Positions 10,246-18,028 of a stretch of DNA of 34,240 nucleotides are shown here, in pieces. The DNA is taken from NCBI RefSeq assembly GCF_000308795.1, contig NZ_BAGK01000024.1:1-34240 (forward strand), written 5' to 3'. Below the pieces are notes generated by a model. That model saw only the letters and a list, made by a program, of their open reading frames with translations. It made no database searches and was not told the origin of the DNA. Source of the DNA: Nocardia thailandica NBRC 100428 (GTDB taxonomy: Bacteria; Actinomycetota; Actinomycetes; Mycobacteriales; Mycobacteriaceae). How positions within the stretch are numbered: the first letter of the stretch is position 1; each line of letters starts with the position of its first letter. The position numbers and the translations under genes are program-made.

Positions 10246-10269
10246 CCCTCCCGCACCGTATGCGAGGGG
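10246..10269. terminator. short hairpin between convergent genes
   Basis: In the 26-bp gap between the kshA operon and the lipase gene, CGCA (10252-10255) pairs with TGCG (10261-10264), and flanking CCTC pairs with GGGG/GAGG bases after one mismatch. It could be a bidirectional terminator, though there is no T-run. Confidence 0.3.
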
Positions 10270-10271
10270 AC

Positions 10272-11666
10272 CTACCTCGCGCCGAGTTGCTTGCCCAGCA
10301 GGCCGGCGAACACCTCACCGAAGGTGGAGGCCAGCAGGCCGAGGCCCTCGGGGTCGAGTGCCATCAGCCTGTCGTCCCTGGTGCTGCAACCCGCTTCGGC
10401 GGGGACGCCGTCGAGCCGGTCGCGTACCCACAGCATCGCCGTCGCCACGCCCGACAGCTGCGTGGTGATGTGCTCGCCGAGGTGCTCGCGGGTGTAGCGC
10501 ACCTGCGCATCGGGTGACTGGCAGTACGTGTCGACCAGCGTGTTCACCGGGCCGACCGGGATGAGTTCGTCCGGGTTGGCCTGCCAGATGAACATGGGCA
10601 TGTCCGGGACGGACTTGCCCATCCTGGTCTTGTCGACCACGTCGCGCACCACCGGATGCTGCATGGGGTCACCGGGGACGCGCAGCATGCCCTTCATATT
10701 CAGGAAGGGGAAGATCATGGTGTTGTACTGCACGCAGAGCTTGTTCTTGACCTGTGCCAGGCCCTGGCCGAGCGGATCGAGGTCGCGATCGAGCAGGTCG
10801 CCGAACTCGGGGTACTCGCGGCCGAGGCCGAGGATCGCCGACATGATCATGCCCGACCACAGCTGGTTGTTCCCGACGTCGACGATGGCGCCCAGGTCGG
10901 CAGGCACACCGCCTTCGGCCGCGCCGACGATGTTCAGTTCGGGCGCGTAGGTCTGCTTCAGCTCGGCCGCGTGGCCGGTGGCGATCGCGCCGCCGGAGTA
11001 GCCGAACATCGCGATACGGGCATCGGCGGTGATCCGCATCTGCCCGAAGTTCCGTGCGGCCCGGATGCTGTCCAGGGTGATCCGGCCGGCGAGCGGGCCC
11101 GCCGCGAATGCCTCGTCCGGGCCCTGGTGATCGGGGATCACCATGCCCCAGCCCTGGGCCAGGGCGCCCTGGGCGATGATGAACTCCGCGGGCACCACGA
11201 TCTGGCCTGCCAACGCGGCCACCGACCATTGCTGCAGGGCGTAGGACGGTGCGCAATAGCCTGCCAGGGAATCCTCGGCGCCCTGTAGTGCCAGCACCTT
11301 GTCCGGGGCGGAACCGCGGGGTTTGAGCACCGTCGCCACCGCCGCGATGGGCTCGTCGCGGCTGTTGTTCGACCGGAAGGACAGCTGCCACGCGTCCACG
11401 TTGAGCGGGACCAGGCCCAGCGTCGCCACGTTGACCTGCCGCGCCGCGATGAGTTCGCCCGGCTCCCTCGCCGCGACCAGATCCGGGGCAGGCCGGTAGA
11501 AGCCGGGATCCAATTCCGGGGGCAGCGGAACCGCGGCGGCGGACTGGACCGGTACCGATCCCGCGGCGGGCGCCGCCTCCGCCGGTGCCGTTCCGCACAT
11601 CATCGTCATCGCCGTCGCGGCGGCCAGGGCCGCCAGGCCGTGAGAGAAGAGCCTCGAGGTGCCCAC
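10272..11666 (-). CDS. secreted lipase (LIP / triacylglycerol lipase family)
   Basis: A 464-residue alpha/beta hydrolase of the secretory lipase (LIP) family. The GTG at 11666 is chosen because GGAG lies 6 nt upstream and it places a typical Sec signal at the N-terminus (hydrophobic LAALAAATAMTMM then APAEAAPA). The nucleophile is Ser224 in FGYSGGAIAT; the family acid and base are probably the Asp in NPDELIPVG and the His in EHLGEHITT. Other family marks are QGAEDSLAGYCAPSYALQ and VIPDHQGPDEAF. It likely releases fatty acids from lipids outside the cell. A TetR gene lies immediately upstream on the same strand and may regulate it. Confidence 0.9.
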   Translation of the reverse strand: MGTSRLFSHGLAALAAATAMTMMCGTAPAEAAPAAGSVPVQSAAAVPLPPELDPGFYRPAPDLVAAREPGELIAARQVNVATLGLVPLNVDAWQLSFRSNNSRDEPIAAVATVLKPRGSAPDKVLALQGAEDSLAGYCAPSYALQQWSVAALAGQIVVPAEFIIAQGALAQGWGMVIPDHQGPDEAFAAGPLAGRITLDSIRAARNFGQMRITADARIAMFGYSGGAIATGHAAELKQTYAPELNIVGAAEGGVPADLGAIVDVGNNQLWSGMIMSAILGLGREYPEFGDLLDRDLDPLGQGLAQVKNKLCVQYNTMIFPFLNMKGMLRVPGDPMQHPVVRDVVDKTRMGKSVPDMPMFIWQANPDELIPVGPVNTLVDTYCQSPDAQVRYTREHLGEHITTQLSGVATAMLWVRDRLDGVPAEAGCSTRDDRLMALDPEGLGLLASTFGEVFAGLLGKQLGAR

Positions 11667-11691
11667 GCACCACTCCGTCCACATCAAGGTC

Positions 11692-11705
11692 AGACACCAG
11701 CGTCT
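11692..11705. promoter_or_regulatory. possible dyad upstream of the lipase
   Basis: AGAC (11692-11695) and GTCT (11702-11705) form a short dyad 26-40 bp before the lipase start. Such a site could be bound by the adjacent TetR protein. The arms are only 4 bp, so this is weak. Confidence 0.25.
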
Positions 11706-11791
11706 AACATTTGCGGAACTATCGCACACCGGTGACCCAGATCTCAATGAGTGGAAGGAAAGTGCCAGGTCACAGCCGCGACCGGCCAGAA

Positions 11792-12415
11792 TCAGAACAG
11801 GCCGACGAGGAAATGGGTCAGGACCGAAACCAGATCGTCCAGATCGAAGCCGGCCTCGCCCAGGCTCCACTGGTGCACCAGCGCCATCAGCGCGCCGATG
11901 AAGCCGGTCGCCGCCGCGGGGTAGCCGCCCACCGGGACGAAGTCCGGGCCGAGCGCCTGGCGCAGTTCGTCGGCGAAGAATCGCACCCAGATCGCGCGCT
12001 GCTCGACGCGGTGCCGCTCGACCGCGTCGCTGACCCCGACGATCTCGACGAACGACACCCGCGCACGCCGCGGATCCCGGCCGATGGACTCGGCGTAGGC
12101 GCGCATCGCCAGCCGCGCGCGCACCGCCACCTCGGCGCCGCCCGCCCCGGTCAGTGCGTCGGTGACCGCTCTCCTTGCCTCGGCCTGGATCAGGTCATAG
12201 ACCGCGAGCAGCAACTCCTCACGATTACCGAAATGCTCGTAGAACTGCGCGCGCGCGAGCCCGGCGGTCTTGCACACACCGGTGATGGAACTGGCCCGGT
12301 AGCCGCCCTCCCCGAACACCGTCAACCCGGCCGCCAGGAACTGTTCACGGCGCTGCGCCCGGCGATCGTCTACGGGTAGGCCGTCGTACACCCGGGAGGA
12401 ACCGCTTGCCGTCAC
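11792..12415 (-). CDS. TetR family transcriptional regulator
   Basis: A 207-residue TetR protein. The helix-turn-helix is YRASSITGVCKTAGLARAQFYEHFGNREELL (about residues 39-69). The C-terminal domain resembles TetR proteins with a TetR_C-type helical bundle (FIGALMALVHQWSLGEAGFDLDDLV). The GTG at 12415 overlaps the stop of the upstream DUF427 gene as GTGA, indicating translational coupling; a second in-frame GTG lies 8 codons downstream and could be the true start. It is followed by the lipase 125 bp downstream on the same strand. Confidence 0.88.
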   Translation of the reverse strand: MTASGSSRVYDGLPVDDRRAQRREQFLAAGLTVFGEGGYRASSITGVCKTAGLARAQFYEHFGNREELLLAVYDLIQAEARRAVTDALTGAGGAEVAVRARLAMRAYAESIGRDPRRARVSFVEIVGVSDAVERHRVEQRAIWVRFFADELRQALGPDFVPVGGYPAAATGFIGALMALVHQWSLGEAGFDLDDLVSVLTHFLVGLF

Positions 12416-13185
12416 CCGGTCACAGTAGCCTGGCGGATCTCAGCCGAACGGGGTGTGCGGGCGATCCTGGAGCACCCCGTCCAGGTAGTGTCGACCTTCT
12501 CGTTGTAGAAGCAGGCCAGCCCGGCGATCTTCTGGCTCTCCGGCAGCGGCGTGCGGTAGATCCACACGAGGTCGCGGTGCTCCTGATCGCCGATCCGGAC
12601 GTGCCAGTAGTCGGCCGTGCCCTTGTACGGGCAGCTGGTGTGGGTGCCGGACGGGGCGAACAGCTCGGTCCGCACGTCGGGCAGCGGCAGGTAGTACCGC
12701 GCGGGCAGGCCCGTCTCGAACAGGATGCGCGGCGAACTCGACTCCGCGACCACCGTGCCGTCGATCTCCACCCGGACCGTGCGCGAGCTCGCCAGGATGT
12801 CCACCCGCGAGTACGGGTCACGCGGGTGCACGTAGATCGGCTCGTCCTCCTCGAACCACTCGGTCATGGCCGGGAAGTCGAGGCGGACGGCGTCTTTCAG
12901 CTCCGCCAGCGGCGAGTCCGGGTAGCGCAGCGCGGCGCCGTCGGCCCGGACGCCGTCGAGCACCACGTCGTAGCCGACCGCGTCACCCCGGCTCGGGGAG
13001 TGCTCGGTGGTGCCGTTCGGTTCCAGATCGGCGCGGATGTCGGCCAGGGGGACGTAGTAGGTGGGGTAGTGGGGGATCTCCCAGACGAGCAGGGGTCTCA
13101 GGGTGTCGGCCACCAGCCGTCCACCCAGATACGCCCGTACCCGCTTCTGGCCGGTCTCGACTCGTACGCGTCCGCGGTCGCCCAT
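12412..13185 (-). CDS. tandem DUF427 domain protein
   Basis: A protein of about 257 residues with two DUF427 domains. The first spans RVRAYLGGRLVADTLRPLLVWE to PLADIRADL; the second has VRVEIDGTVVAESS, RYYLPLPDVRTELF, the signature CPYKGTADYWHV and the closing WIYRTPLPESQKIAGLACFYNEKVD. Function of the family is unknown. ATG 13185 is chosen; a GTG at 13248 would add 21 Arg/Gly/Pro-rich residues without similarity. It ends in a 4-bp overlap with the TetR gene and follows the nitroreductase-like gene, so the three probably form one operon. Confidence 0.85.
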   Translation of the reverse strand: MGDRGRVRVETGQKRVRAYLGGRLVADTLRPLLVWEIPHYPTYYVPLADIRADLEPNGTTEHSPSRGDAVGYDVVLDGVRADGAALRYPDSPLAELKDAVRLDFPAMTEWFEEDEPIYVHPRDPYSRVDILASSRTVRVEIDGTVVAESSSPRILFETGLPARYYLPLPDVRTELFAPSGTHTSCPYKGTADYWHVRIGDQEHRDLVWIYRTPLPESQKIAGLACFYNEKVDTTWTGCSRIARTPRSAEIRQATVTG

Positions 13186-13252
13186 ACCTGCCGACGGTAC
13201 CGACCGGACCCGCGCCGCGCCGGGCGGTCCGTTGCGCCAGTCGCACACGGGG

Positions 13253-13702
13253 TCAGCGCGGGCTCAGGCGGACCACGGGATATTCGCGATCGGACTTGCT
13301 CTGGTACTTGGCGATCCGCGGCTGGGCGGCGGTGATCCGCGCGTAGGCCCGTTCCCGGTCGGCGCCGGTCAGGCGCCGCGGCGCGACGCCCACCGTCTCG
13401 GCGCCCGGCAGTTCGAGGCTCGCCTGCTCGGGGTTGGCCATCAGGTTCACGTACCAGTCGGGGTCGAGGTTGCCGCCGCCCGAGGCGATCACCAGCCGCG
13501 CGCCGTCCTCGTCGGGCCACCACGACACCGGGGTCTGCCGCGGCTGCCCGCTGCGCTTGCCGACGGTGTGCAGGATCGCCACGTCCATCCCCATAATCTT
13601 CCCGCTGCCCTTGCGCCGCAGCTTCGCGGTGGCCCGCGCGTTCATCTTGCGCTGGAACCACAGCGACAGCGCGCTCGTGTCACGGGTCTTGTGCTCGGTC
13701 AT
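13253..13702 (-). CDS. deazaflavin (F420)-dependent nitroreductase family protein
   Basis: A 149-residue split beta-barrel protein of the Ddn / F420H2-dependent quinone reductase family. Signs are the basic N-terminal helix, VAILHTVGKRSGQPRQTPVSWW (the GxRSGxxRxxP cofactor block, about residues 42-63), IASGGGNLDPDWYVNLMANP, and the late block LTGADRERAYARI with YQSKSDREYPVVRL. Such enzymes reduce quinones or nitro compounds with F420H2. ATG 13702 is used because GGAGGAG ends 5 nt before it; a GTG one codon upstream is too close. Head of the operon leading to DUF427 and TetR genes. The 266 bp upstream (13703-13968) holds nothing I can identify. Confidence 0.9.
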   Translation of the reverse strand: MTEHKTRDTSALSLWFQRKMNARATAKLRRKGSGKIMGMDVAILHTVGKRSGQPRQTPVSWWPDEDGARLVIASGGGNLDPDWYVNLMANPEQASLELPGAETVGVAPRRLTGADRERAYARITAAQPRIAKYQSKSDREYPVVRLSPR

Positions 13703-13968
13703 CACGACTCCTCCGCTCGGTGGCTACGTCCTGGCACCGACGCTAACGCGCCCCCGTGACCGGCGGCTTCTCGATTCCTGACCGGTTGGCCGCGTGGCGG
13801 ATGCCGGCGTCGGCGCGGTGGTCGCGGCTCCACGCCGGACGTCGACCGCAACCCGCCGTGGTGTTCGGCGGAAACCGGGGCGGAGAACACCGGGGCGGAA
13901 TCCGGTGACGTCGGTGTCGGTGGATTCCGCCTCGGTGGGCACCGCGCCGTTGCGGTGCGGGTTCGGGG

Positions 13969-15222
13969 TCAGTCGCCTACGGTCAGGGCCTCGGCTTCCT
14001 CGATGCTGTGGGGGGCCGGGTCGTGGTCGTCGACGTGGGCGAGGGCGCCGCGGCCGATCAGCAGGACGGCGACGGCGGCGGCGGTGCAGGCGGCGCCGAG
14101 CCAGAAGGGGAGCGCCACGGCGTGCTCGCCGAGCTTGCCCGCCAGCCAGGGAGCGGCCGCGCCGCCCGCGAAGCGGACGAAGCTGTAGGCGGCCGAGGCG
14201 GTCGAGCGTTCCACCGGCGCCGAGATCATCACGGCCTCGGTGATCAGGGTGTTGTTGACACCGAGGAACAGGCCCGCGACGACGACGCCGACGATCAACA
14301 CGGCCTTGGTCTCGGCGAACAGGGCCATCACCGCGAGGTCGGCGGCGAACAGGGCGAGCGAGGCCGCCATCATCGGCAGGGTGCCGAAGCGCGCCTGCAG
14401 CTTGGGCGCGAGGAACACCGAGGACAGGGCGAGCATGATGCCCCAGCCGCAGAAGATGAAGCCGATGGCGTAGGTGCCCATGTCCAGCGGGAACGGCGTG
14501 TAGGCCAGCAGGGTGAAGAAGCCGAAGTTGTAGAGCAGGGCGGTGATGCTGACGACCAGCAGGCCGCGGTGCCGCAGCGCCTTGAACGGGGCGGTGATCG
14601 AGGTCGGCTTCGCCGGCTTGGGGGTCTCGGGCAGGAGCACGACGATGGCGATGAACGCGACGGCCATCAGCGCGGAGACGCCGAAGAACGGGCCGCGCCA
14701 GCTGATACCGCCGAGCAGGCCGCCGACCAGCGGGCCGGTCGCGATGCCGATGCCGAGGGCCGCCTCGTAGAGGATGATCGCCCGGGCGACGCCGCCGGTG
14801 GCCGCGCCGACGATGGTGGCCAGCGCGGTCGCGATGAACAGCGCGTTGCCGAGTCCCCAGCCCGCGCGGAAGCCGACGATCTGCCCGACGGTGTCGGACA
14901 TGCCGGCGAGCGCGGCGAACACGATGATGATGGCCAGGCCTGCCAGCAGCGTCTTCTTGGCGCCGAAGCGGCTGGAGATCACGCCGGTGACCAGCATGGC
15001 GACGCCGGTGACCAGCATGTAGCTGGTGAACAGCAGCGACACCTGCGACGGCGAGGCGTGCAGCTGCTCGCCGATCGGCTTGAGGATCGGGTCGACCAGG
15101 CCGATGCCCATGAAGGCGATGACGCTGGCGAAGGCGACCGCCCAGACGGCCTTGGGTTGCCCGCCGCCGGTCGCGGCGGGCGGCGCGGCGGTGCCGGGTT
15201 CGGATGTCTGCAGTGTGCTCAT
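13969..15222 (-). CDS. MFS transporter, drug-efflux type
   Basis: A 417-residue major facilitator superfamily protein with about 12 hydrophobic segments. Motif A is visible between helices 2 and 3 (GVISSRFGAKKTLLAG), and motif C-like glycines in helix 5 (GIGIATGPLVGGLLGGISWRGPFF) mark it as a drug:proton antiporter type. The N-terminal ~30 residues are cytoplasmic and the C-terminus is acidic. ATG 15222 has AGGAG 4 nt upstream; a GTG at 15243 overlaps the MarR stop but lacks its own ribosome site. It follows the MarR gene in an operon and is probably repressed by it. Confidence 0.9.
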   Translation of the reverse strand: MSTLQTSEPGTAAPPAATGGGQPKAVWAVAFASVIAFMGIGLVDPILKPIGEQLHASPSQVSLLFTSYMLVTGVAMLVTGVISSRFGAKKTLLAGLAIIIVFAALAGMSDTVGQIVGFRAGWGLGNALFIATALATIVGAATGGVARAIILYEAALGIGIATGPLVGGLLGGISWRGPFFGVSALMAVAFIAIVVLLPETPKPAKPTSITAPFKALRHRGLLVVSITALLYNFGFFTLLAYTPFPLDMGTYAIGFIFCGWGIMLALSSVFLAPKLQARFGTLPMMAASLALFAADLAVMALFAETKAVLIVGVVVAGLFLGVNNTLITEAVMISAPVERSTASAAYSFVRFAGGAAAPWLAGKLGEHAVALPFWLGAACTAAAVAVLLIGRGALAHVDDHDPAPHSIEEAEALTVGD

Positions 15223-15239
15223 GGCGCTCCTAGGTGCAC

Positions 15240-15692
15240 TCACTGGTGACCGCGGGCAACCGCGCGGAGGGCTGTCAGCAGGTCGTTCATATCGGTGGCG
15301 AGGCGGGTCAGGCGGTCGTGGTCGAAATCGGCGAGCCCCGTGGCGAGGACCGTGCCGAAGGCGCGGCGGGCCTGGTTCAGGCGGTCGCGGCCCGCGTCCG
15401 TCAGCTCGACGCGGACCGCCCGCGAATCCTCGGGGTCCTTGCTGCGGGTGGCGAAGCCCTCGTCCACCAGGCGGTTCACCAGCGCGGTCGCGGCGGGCTG
15501 GGAGCAGCGGTCGATGCGGGCGAACTCGCTGACCCGCAGGCTGCCGTGCTCGTCGAGCAGGGCCATGGCCCGCAGGATCGCGCGGGGGAGGTCATCGTCG
15601 CTGATGGAGCCGGCGAGCCGGGTGAGCCGACCGGCGGTGACCAGGAGGTCGACCACGATGTCGTCGGCTGAGGTGTCCACGGTGTCTTGCAC
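15240..15692 (-). CDS. MarR family transcriptional regulator
   Basis: A 150-residue MarR-type winged-helix regulator: helix LPRAILRAMALLDEHGSLRVSEFAR, recognition helix CSQPAATALVNRLVDEGFATR, and the wing DPEDSRAVRVELTDAGRD. It precedes the MFS exporter on the same strand with 17 bp between the MarR stop and the MFS ATG. The GTG at 15692 has little ribosome site. A CATAA-N5-TTATG dyad lies 15 bp upstream, consistent with self-repression. Ligand unknown. Confidence 0.9.
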   Translation of the reverse strand: MQDTVDTSADDIVVDLLVTAGRLTRLAGSISDDDLPRAILRAMALLDEHGSLRVSEFARIDRCSQPAATALVNRLVDEGFATRSKDPEDSRAVRVELTDAGRDRLNQARRAFGTVLATGLADFDHDRLTRLATDMNDLLTALRAVARGHQ

Positions 15693-15706
15693 AGCACCTA
15701 TTATTG

Positions 15707-15721
15707 CATAAGCTAATTATG
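15707..15721. promoter_or_regulatory. MarR-type operator CATAA-N5-TTATG
   Basis: CATAA (15707-15711) and TTATG (15717-15721) are perfect inverted 5-mers with a 5-nt spacer in a conspicuously AT-rich patch just upstream of the MarR-MFS operon. The patch also supplies likely -10 sequences on the minus strand. A MarR dimer site is the natural reading. Confidence 0.6.
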
Positions 15722-15785
15722 TATGGCGGATGATGTGGGTCACCGCGATCGGACGGCGCCGGCCGGATGCGGCCGCCCCCGGAAA

Positions 15786-15847
15786 CGCGAAATCACCCAG
15801 GGCGCCCGGGCCGTGGACCGGAGGGGGCGCCGCTGGGTGATTTCGCG
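15786..15847 (-). terminator. strong hairpin terminator after fadE33
   Basis: Perfect 15-bp inverted repeats (15786-15800 and 15833-15847; arm CGCGAAATCACCCAG) continue inward with a further 7 bp after a one-base bulge (15801-15807 with 15825-15831), leaving a 17-nt loop. The hairpin begins 7 nt after the fadE33 stop in the minus direction. There is no long T-run (only TTT). It would end transcription of the fadD3-fadE33 operon before the MarR promoter. Confidence 0.75.
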
Positions 15848-15854
15848 GGGCGCG

Positions 15855-16907
15855 TCAGCGGGGGCGGGTGGCGTGACCGAAGAGTTCGGCGGTGGCGTGG
15901 GCGCGCTTGAAGTACAGGTGCGCGTCGTGCTCCCAGGTGATGGCGATGCCGCCGTGGAGCTGGATGGTCTCCGCCGCGACCGCGCTGAAGGCGTCCGAGC
16001 AGTGCACGCGGGCCACCCACACCTCCTCGGCGGCGGACTCGCTGCCCTCGACCAGCGCCCTCGCGGCGGCCTGGACGGTCGACTCGGCCGACTCCACCAG
16101 CACGTACATGTCGGCCATGCGGTGCTTGAGGGCCTGGAAGCTGCCGATCGGGCGCCCGAACTGGACGCGCGACGCGGTGTATTCCACCGTCGCCTCTAGG
16201 CAGTGCCGGGCGGCGCCCACCTGCTCGGCCGACAGCGCGGTCCAGGCGATCTCGCGCAGCCGCCGCCGCAGCGCGGCCGGATCGCCCGTGCCGATCCGGC
16301 GGGCCGGGACCGCGTCGAAGGTGACGGTGGCCAGGCGACGGGTCGGATCGAGCGCCGGGGTCGGCGTCGCGGTCAGGCCCGGAACCGTGTCCCCGTCGGC
16401 GACGGCCTCGTACAGGCCGTCGTCGGTGAGCACAAGGAACAGGTCGGCCTCGGCGCCGTGGAGCACGTAATGTGCCGTGCCGCTGAGCAACCCGTCGTCC
16501 GCGCGGACGCCGGTGCGGTCCCAGCCGGACGCGTCGGCCCAGCACACCGCGGCCAGGCGTGAACCCTCGGCGATCCCGGGCAGCAGCCGCGCGCACGCGT
16601 CCTCGTCACCGGACAGCAGCAGCGCCTGCGCGCCGAGGACGGCCGAGCCGAGCATGGGCACCCCGGCCAGGGTCCGGCCCAGTTCCTCGACCACCAGCAG
16701 CGATTCCACCAGGCTCGCGCCCGCGCCGCCCCACTCCTCGGGGACGGCCAGGGCCGCCACCCCGACCTGCTCGCACAGCAACCGCCACAACCGCTGGTCG
16801 TAGCCGGGATCGGCGTCCATGGCCTGACGCAACGCGGCGGGCGGGGCGTGCTTGGTCAGCAGCGCGCGCACCGAGGCGGTGAATTCGAGCAGTTCCGACG
16901 TTGACAT
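15855..16907 (-). CDS. fadE33: FadE33-like acyl-CoA dehydrogenase subunit
   Basis: A 350-residue acyl-CoA dehydrogenase. The FAD/CoA-contact block SRVQFGRPIGSFQALKHRMADMY and the ending QLHGGIAITWEHDAHLYFKRAHA are typical. It is the last of three dehydrogenase genes after fadD3, matching the fadE31-fadE32-fadE33 order of M. tuberculosis (Rv3562-Rv3564), though longer than I recall for FadE33. Steroid FadE proteins work as heterotetramers of a catalytic and a partner subunit; this one lacks the ERG motif seen in FadE31, and its exact role is not decided here. Start ATG 16907 has AAAGGAA upstream and lies 10 bp after the fadE32 stop. Confidence 0.85.
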   Translation of the reverse strand: MSTSELLEFTASVRALLTKHAPPAALRQAMDADPGYDQRLWRLLCEQVGVAALAVPEEWGGAGASLVESLLVVEELGRTLAGVPMLGSAVLGAQALLLSGDEDACARLLPGIAEGSRLAAVCWADASGWDRTGVRADDGLLSGTAHYVLHGAEADLFLVLTDDGLYEAVADGDTVPGLTATPTPALDPTRRLATVTFDAVPARRIGTGDPAALRRRLREIAWTALSAEQVGAARHCLEATVEYTASRVQFGRPIGSFQALKHRMADMYVLVESAESTVQAAARALVEGSESAAEEVWVARVHCSDAFSAVAAETIQLHGGIAITWEHDAHLYFKRAHATAELFGHATRPR

Positions 16908-16917
16908 CTGGTTCCTT

Positions 16918-17946
16918 TCAGCCCGCGGCGCGCAGCGCGGACGCGATCCGGCCCCGGTGGAAATCGGCGGTGCCCCAAGCGGTGCGCAGCGCGGCGACCC
17001 GGGTCAGCCACAGCGACAGGTCGCATTCGGCGGTGTAGCCGATGGCGCCGTGCACCTGCAGGCCGGCGCGGGACGCGCGGTGCGCCGCGGCGCCGCAGGC
17101 CACCAGGGCGGCGGACACGTCGCGGGCCCGGTCGGGGGTGTCGAGGGTGAGCGCGGCCCGGTAGAGCAGCGGCTCGGCCAGGTCGAGGGCGATCAGCACG
17201 TCGGCCAGTTGCTGCTTGACGGCCTGGAATTCGCCGATCACCCGGCCGAACTGCTTGCGCTGCTTGGCGTAGGCGCAGGTCTGGTCGAGGATCGCGCGGC
17301 CCGCGCCGAGCAGGACGGCGGCCGCGCCGAGCACGCCCGCGTCGAACCCGGCGGCGATGGCCTCCGCCACCGCGGGGCCGGTGGCGACGAGTTCCCCGGC
17401 GGTGACCGGGAAGAGGGCACGGGCCGGGTCGATCGAACGGACGGCAGGACCGGCGACGCCGAGGCTCACGGTGTCACCGGAGGCGTGCAGAGCGAGGTCG
17501 GCGGTGCCGGTGTCGACGGCGAAAGCCGCCGCGGCCGTGTCCGACTCGGCATCCGCGCGCGCGGGCCCGGTGAAGCCGATGGTGCCGAGGGTGACTCCGC
17601 CCGCCAGGCCGGGCAGCCACCGGGCCGCGGGTTCGGTGTCGGGCAGGCGCTGCAGCAGGGCGGGCAGCGCGGCGGCGGTCTCGATCACCGGGCCCGGCAC
17701 CGCGGCCCGGCCCAGCTCGATCAGCGCGACGACCAGGTCGACCGGGGTCGCGTCGGCGCCGTCGTACTCCTCGGCGACGGCCAGCCCGAAGACGCCCGCG
17801 TCGGCGGCCTGCCGGAGCAGGGCGCGCCCGCGCGTGGTGTCGCCCTCGCCCCAGGACCGGATGGCGGCCGGGGTGGCCGGTGTGTCGAACAGCTTGCGCA
17901 GTTCACTGCCGAAGTCGAGCTGCTCGGTGCTGAGAGCGAATTTCAT
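16918..17946 (-). CDS. fadE32: FadE32-like acyl-CoA dehydrogenase subunit
   Basis: A 342-residue acyl-CoA dehydrogenase subunit. The N-terminal helical domain (KFALSTEQLDFGSELRKLF) and the C-terminal block KQRKQFGRVIGEFQAVKQQLADV with LQVHGAIGYTAECDLSLWLTR are clear. It lacks the ERG glutamate motif of FadE31, suggesting it is the partner subunit in a heterotetramer. Placement between fadE31 and fadE33 gives the name. Start ATG 17946 has AGGAG about 10 nt upstream. It is separated from fadE31 by 82 bp, the largest gap in the operon, in which I see no gene. Confidence 0.86.
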   Translation of the reverse strand: MKFALSTEQLDFGSELRKLFDTPATPAAIRSWGEGDTTRGRALLRQAADAGVFGLAVAEEYDGADATPVDLVVALIELGRAAVPGPVIETAAALPALLQRLPDTEPAARWLPGLAGGVTLGTIGFTGPARADAESDTAAAAFAVDTGTADLALHASGDTVSLGVAGPAVRSIDPARALFPVTAGELVATGPAVAEAIAAGFDAGVLGAAAVLLGAGRAILDQTCAYAKQRKQFGRVIGEFQAVKQQLADVLIALDLAEPLLYRAALTLDTPDRARDVSAALVACGAAAHRASRAGLQVHGAIGYTAECDLSLWLTRVAALRTAWGTADFHRGRIASALRAAG

Positions 17947-18028
17947 CGCGGTACTCCTGAATCGTGCGCGGTGCGCGCCCGGGTCCGGCTGTCGAGGTCC
18001 CGCTGGACGGGGAAGGGTCGGCGCGCGC

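Noticed and set aside
13794..14243. Frame in the gap upstream of the MFS gene region
   Set aside because: Arg/Gly-rich repeats caused by GC bias; overlaps the end of the MFS gene antisense. The gap itself shows no promoter or gene I can defend.
14008..15249. Long plus-strand open frame opposite the MFS transporter
   Set aside because: It is rich in Gly/Asp/Gln/His with no family resemblance and mirrors the codon bias of the real minus-strand gene; typical GC-rich antisense shadow.
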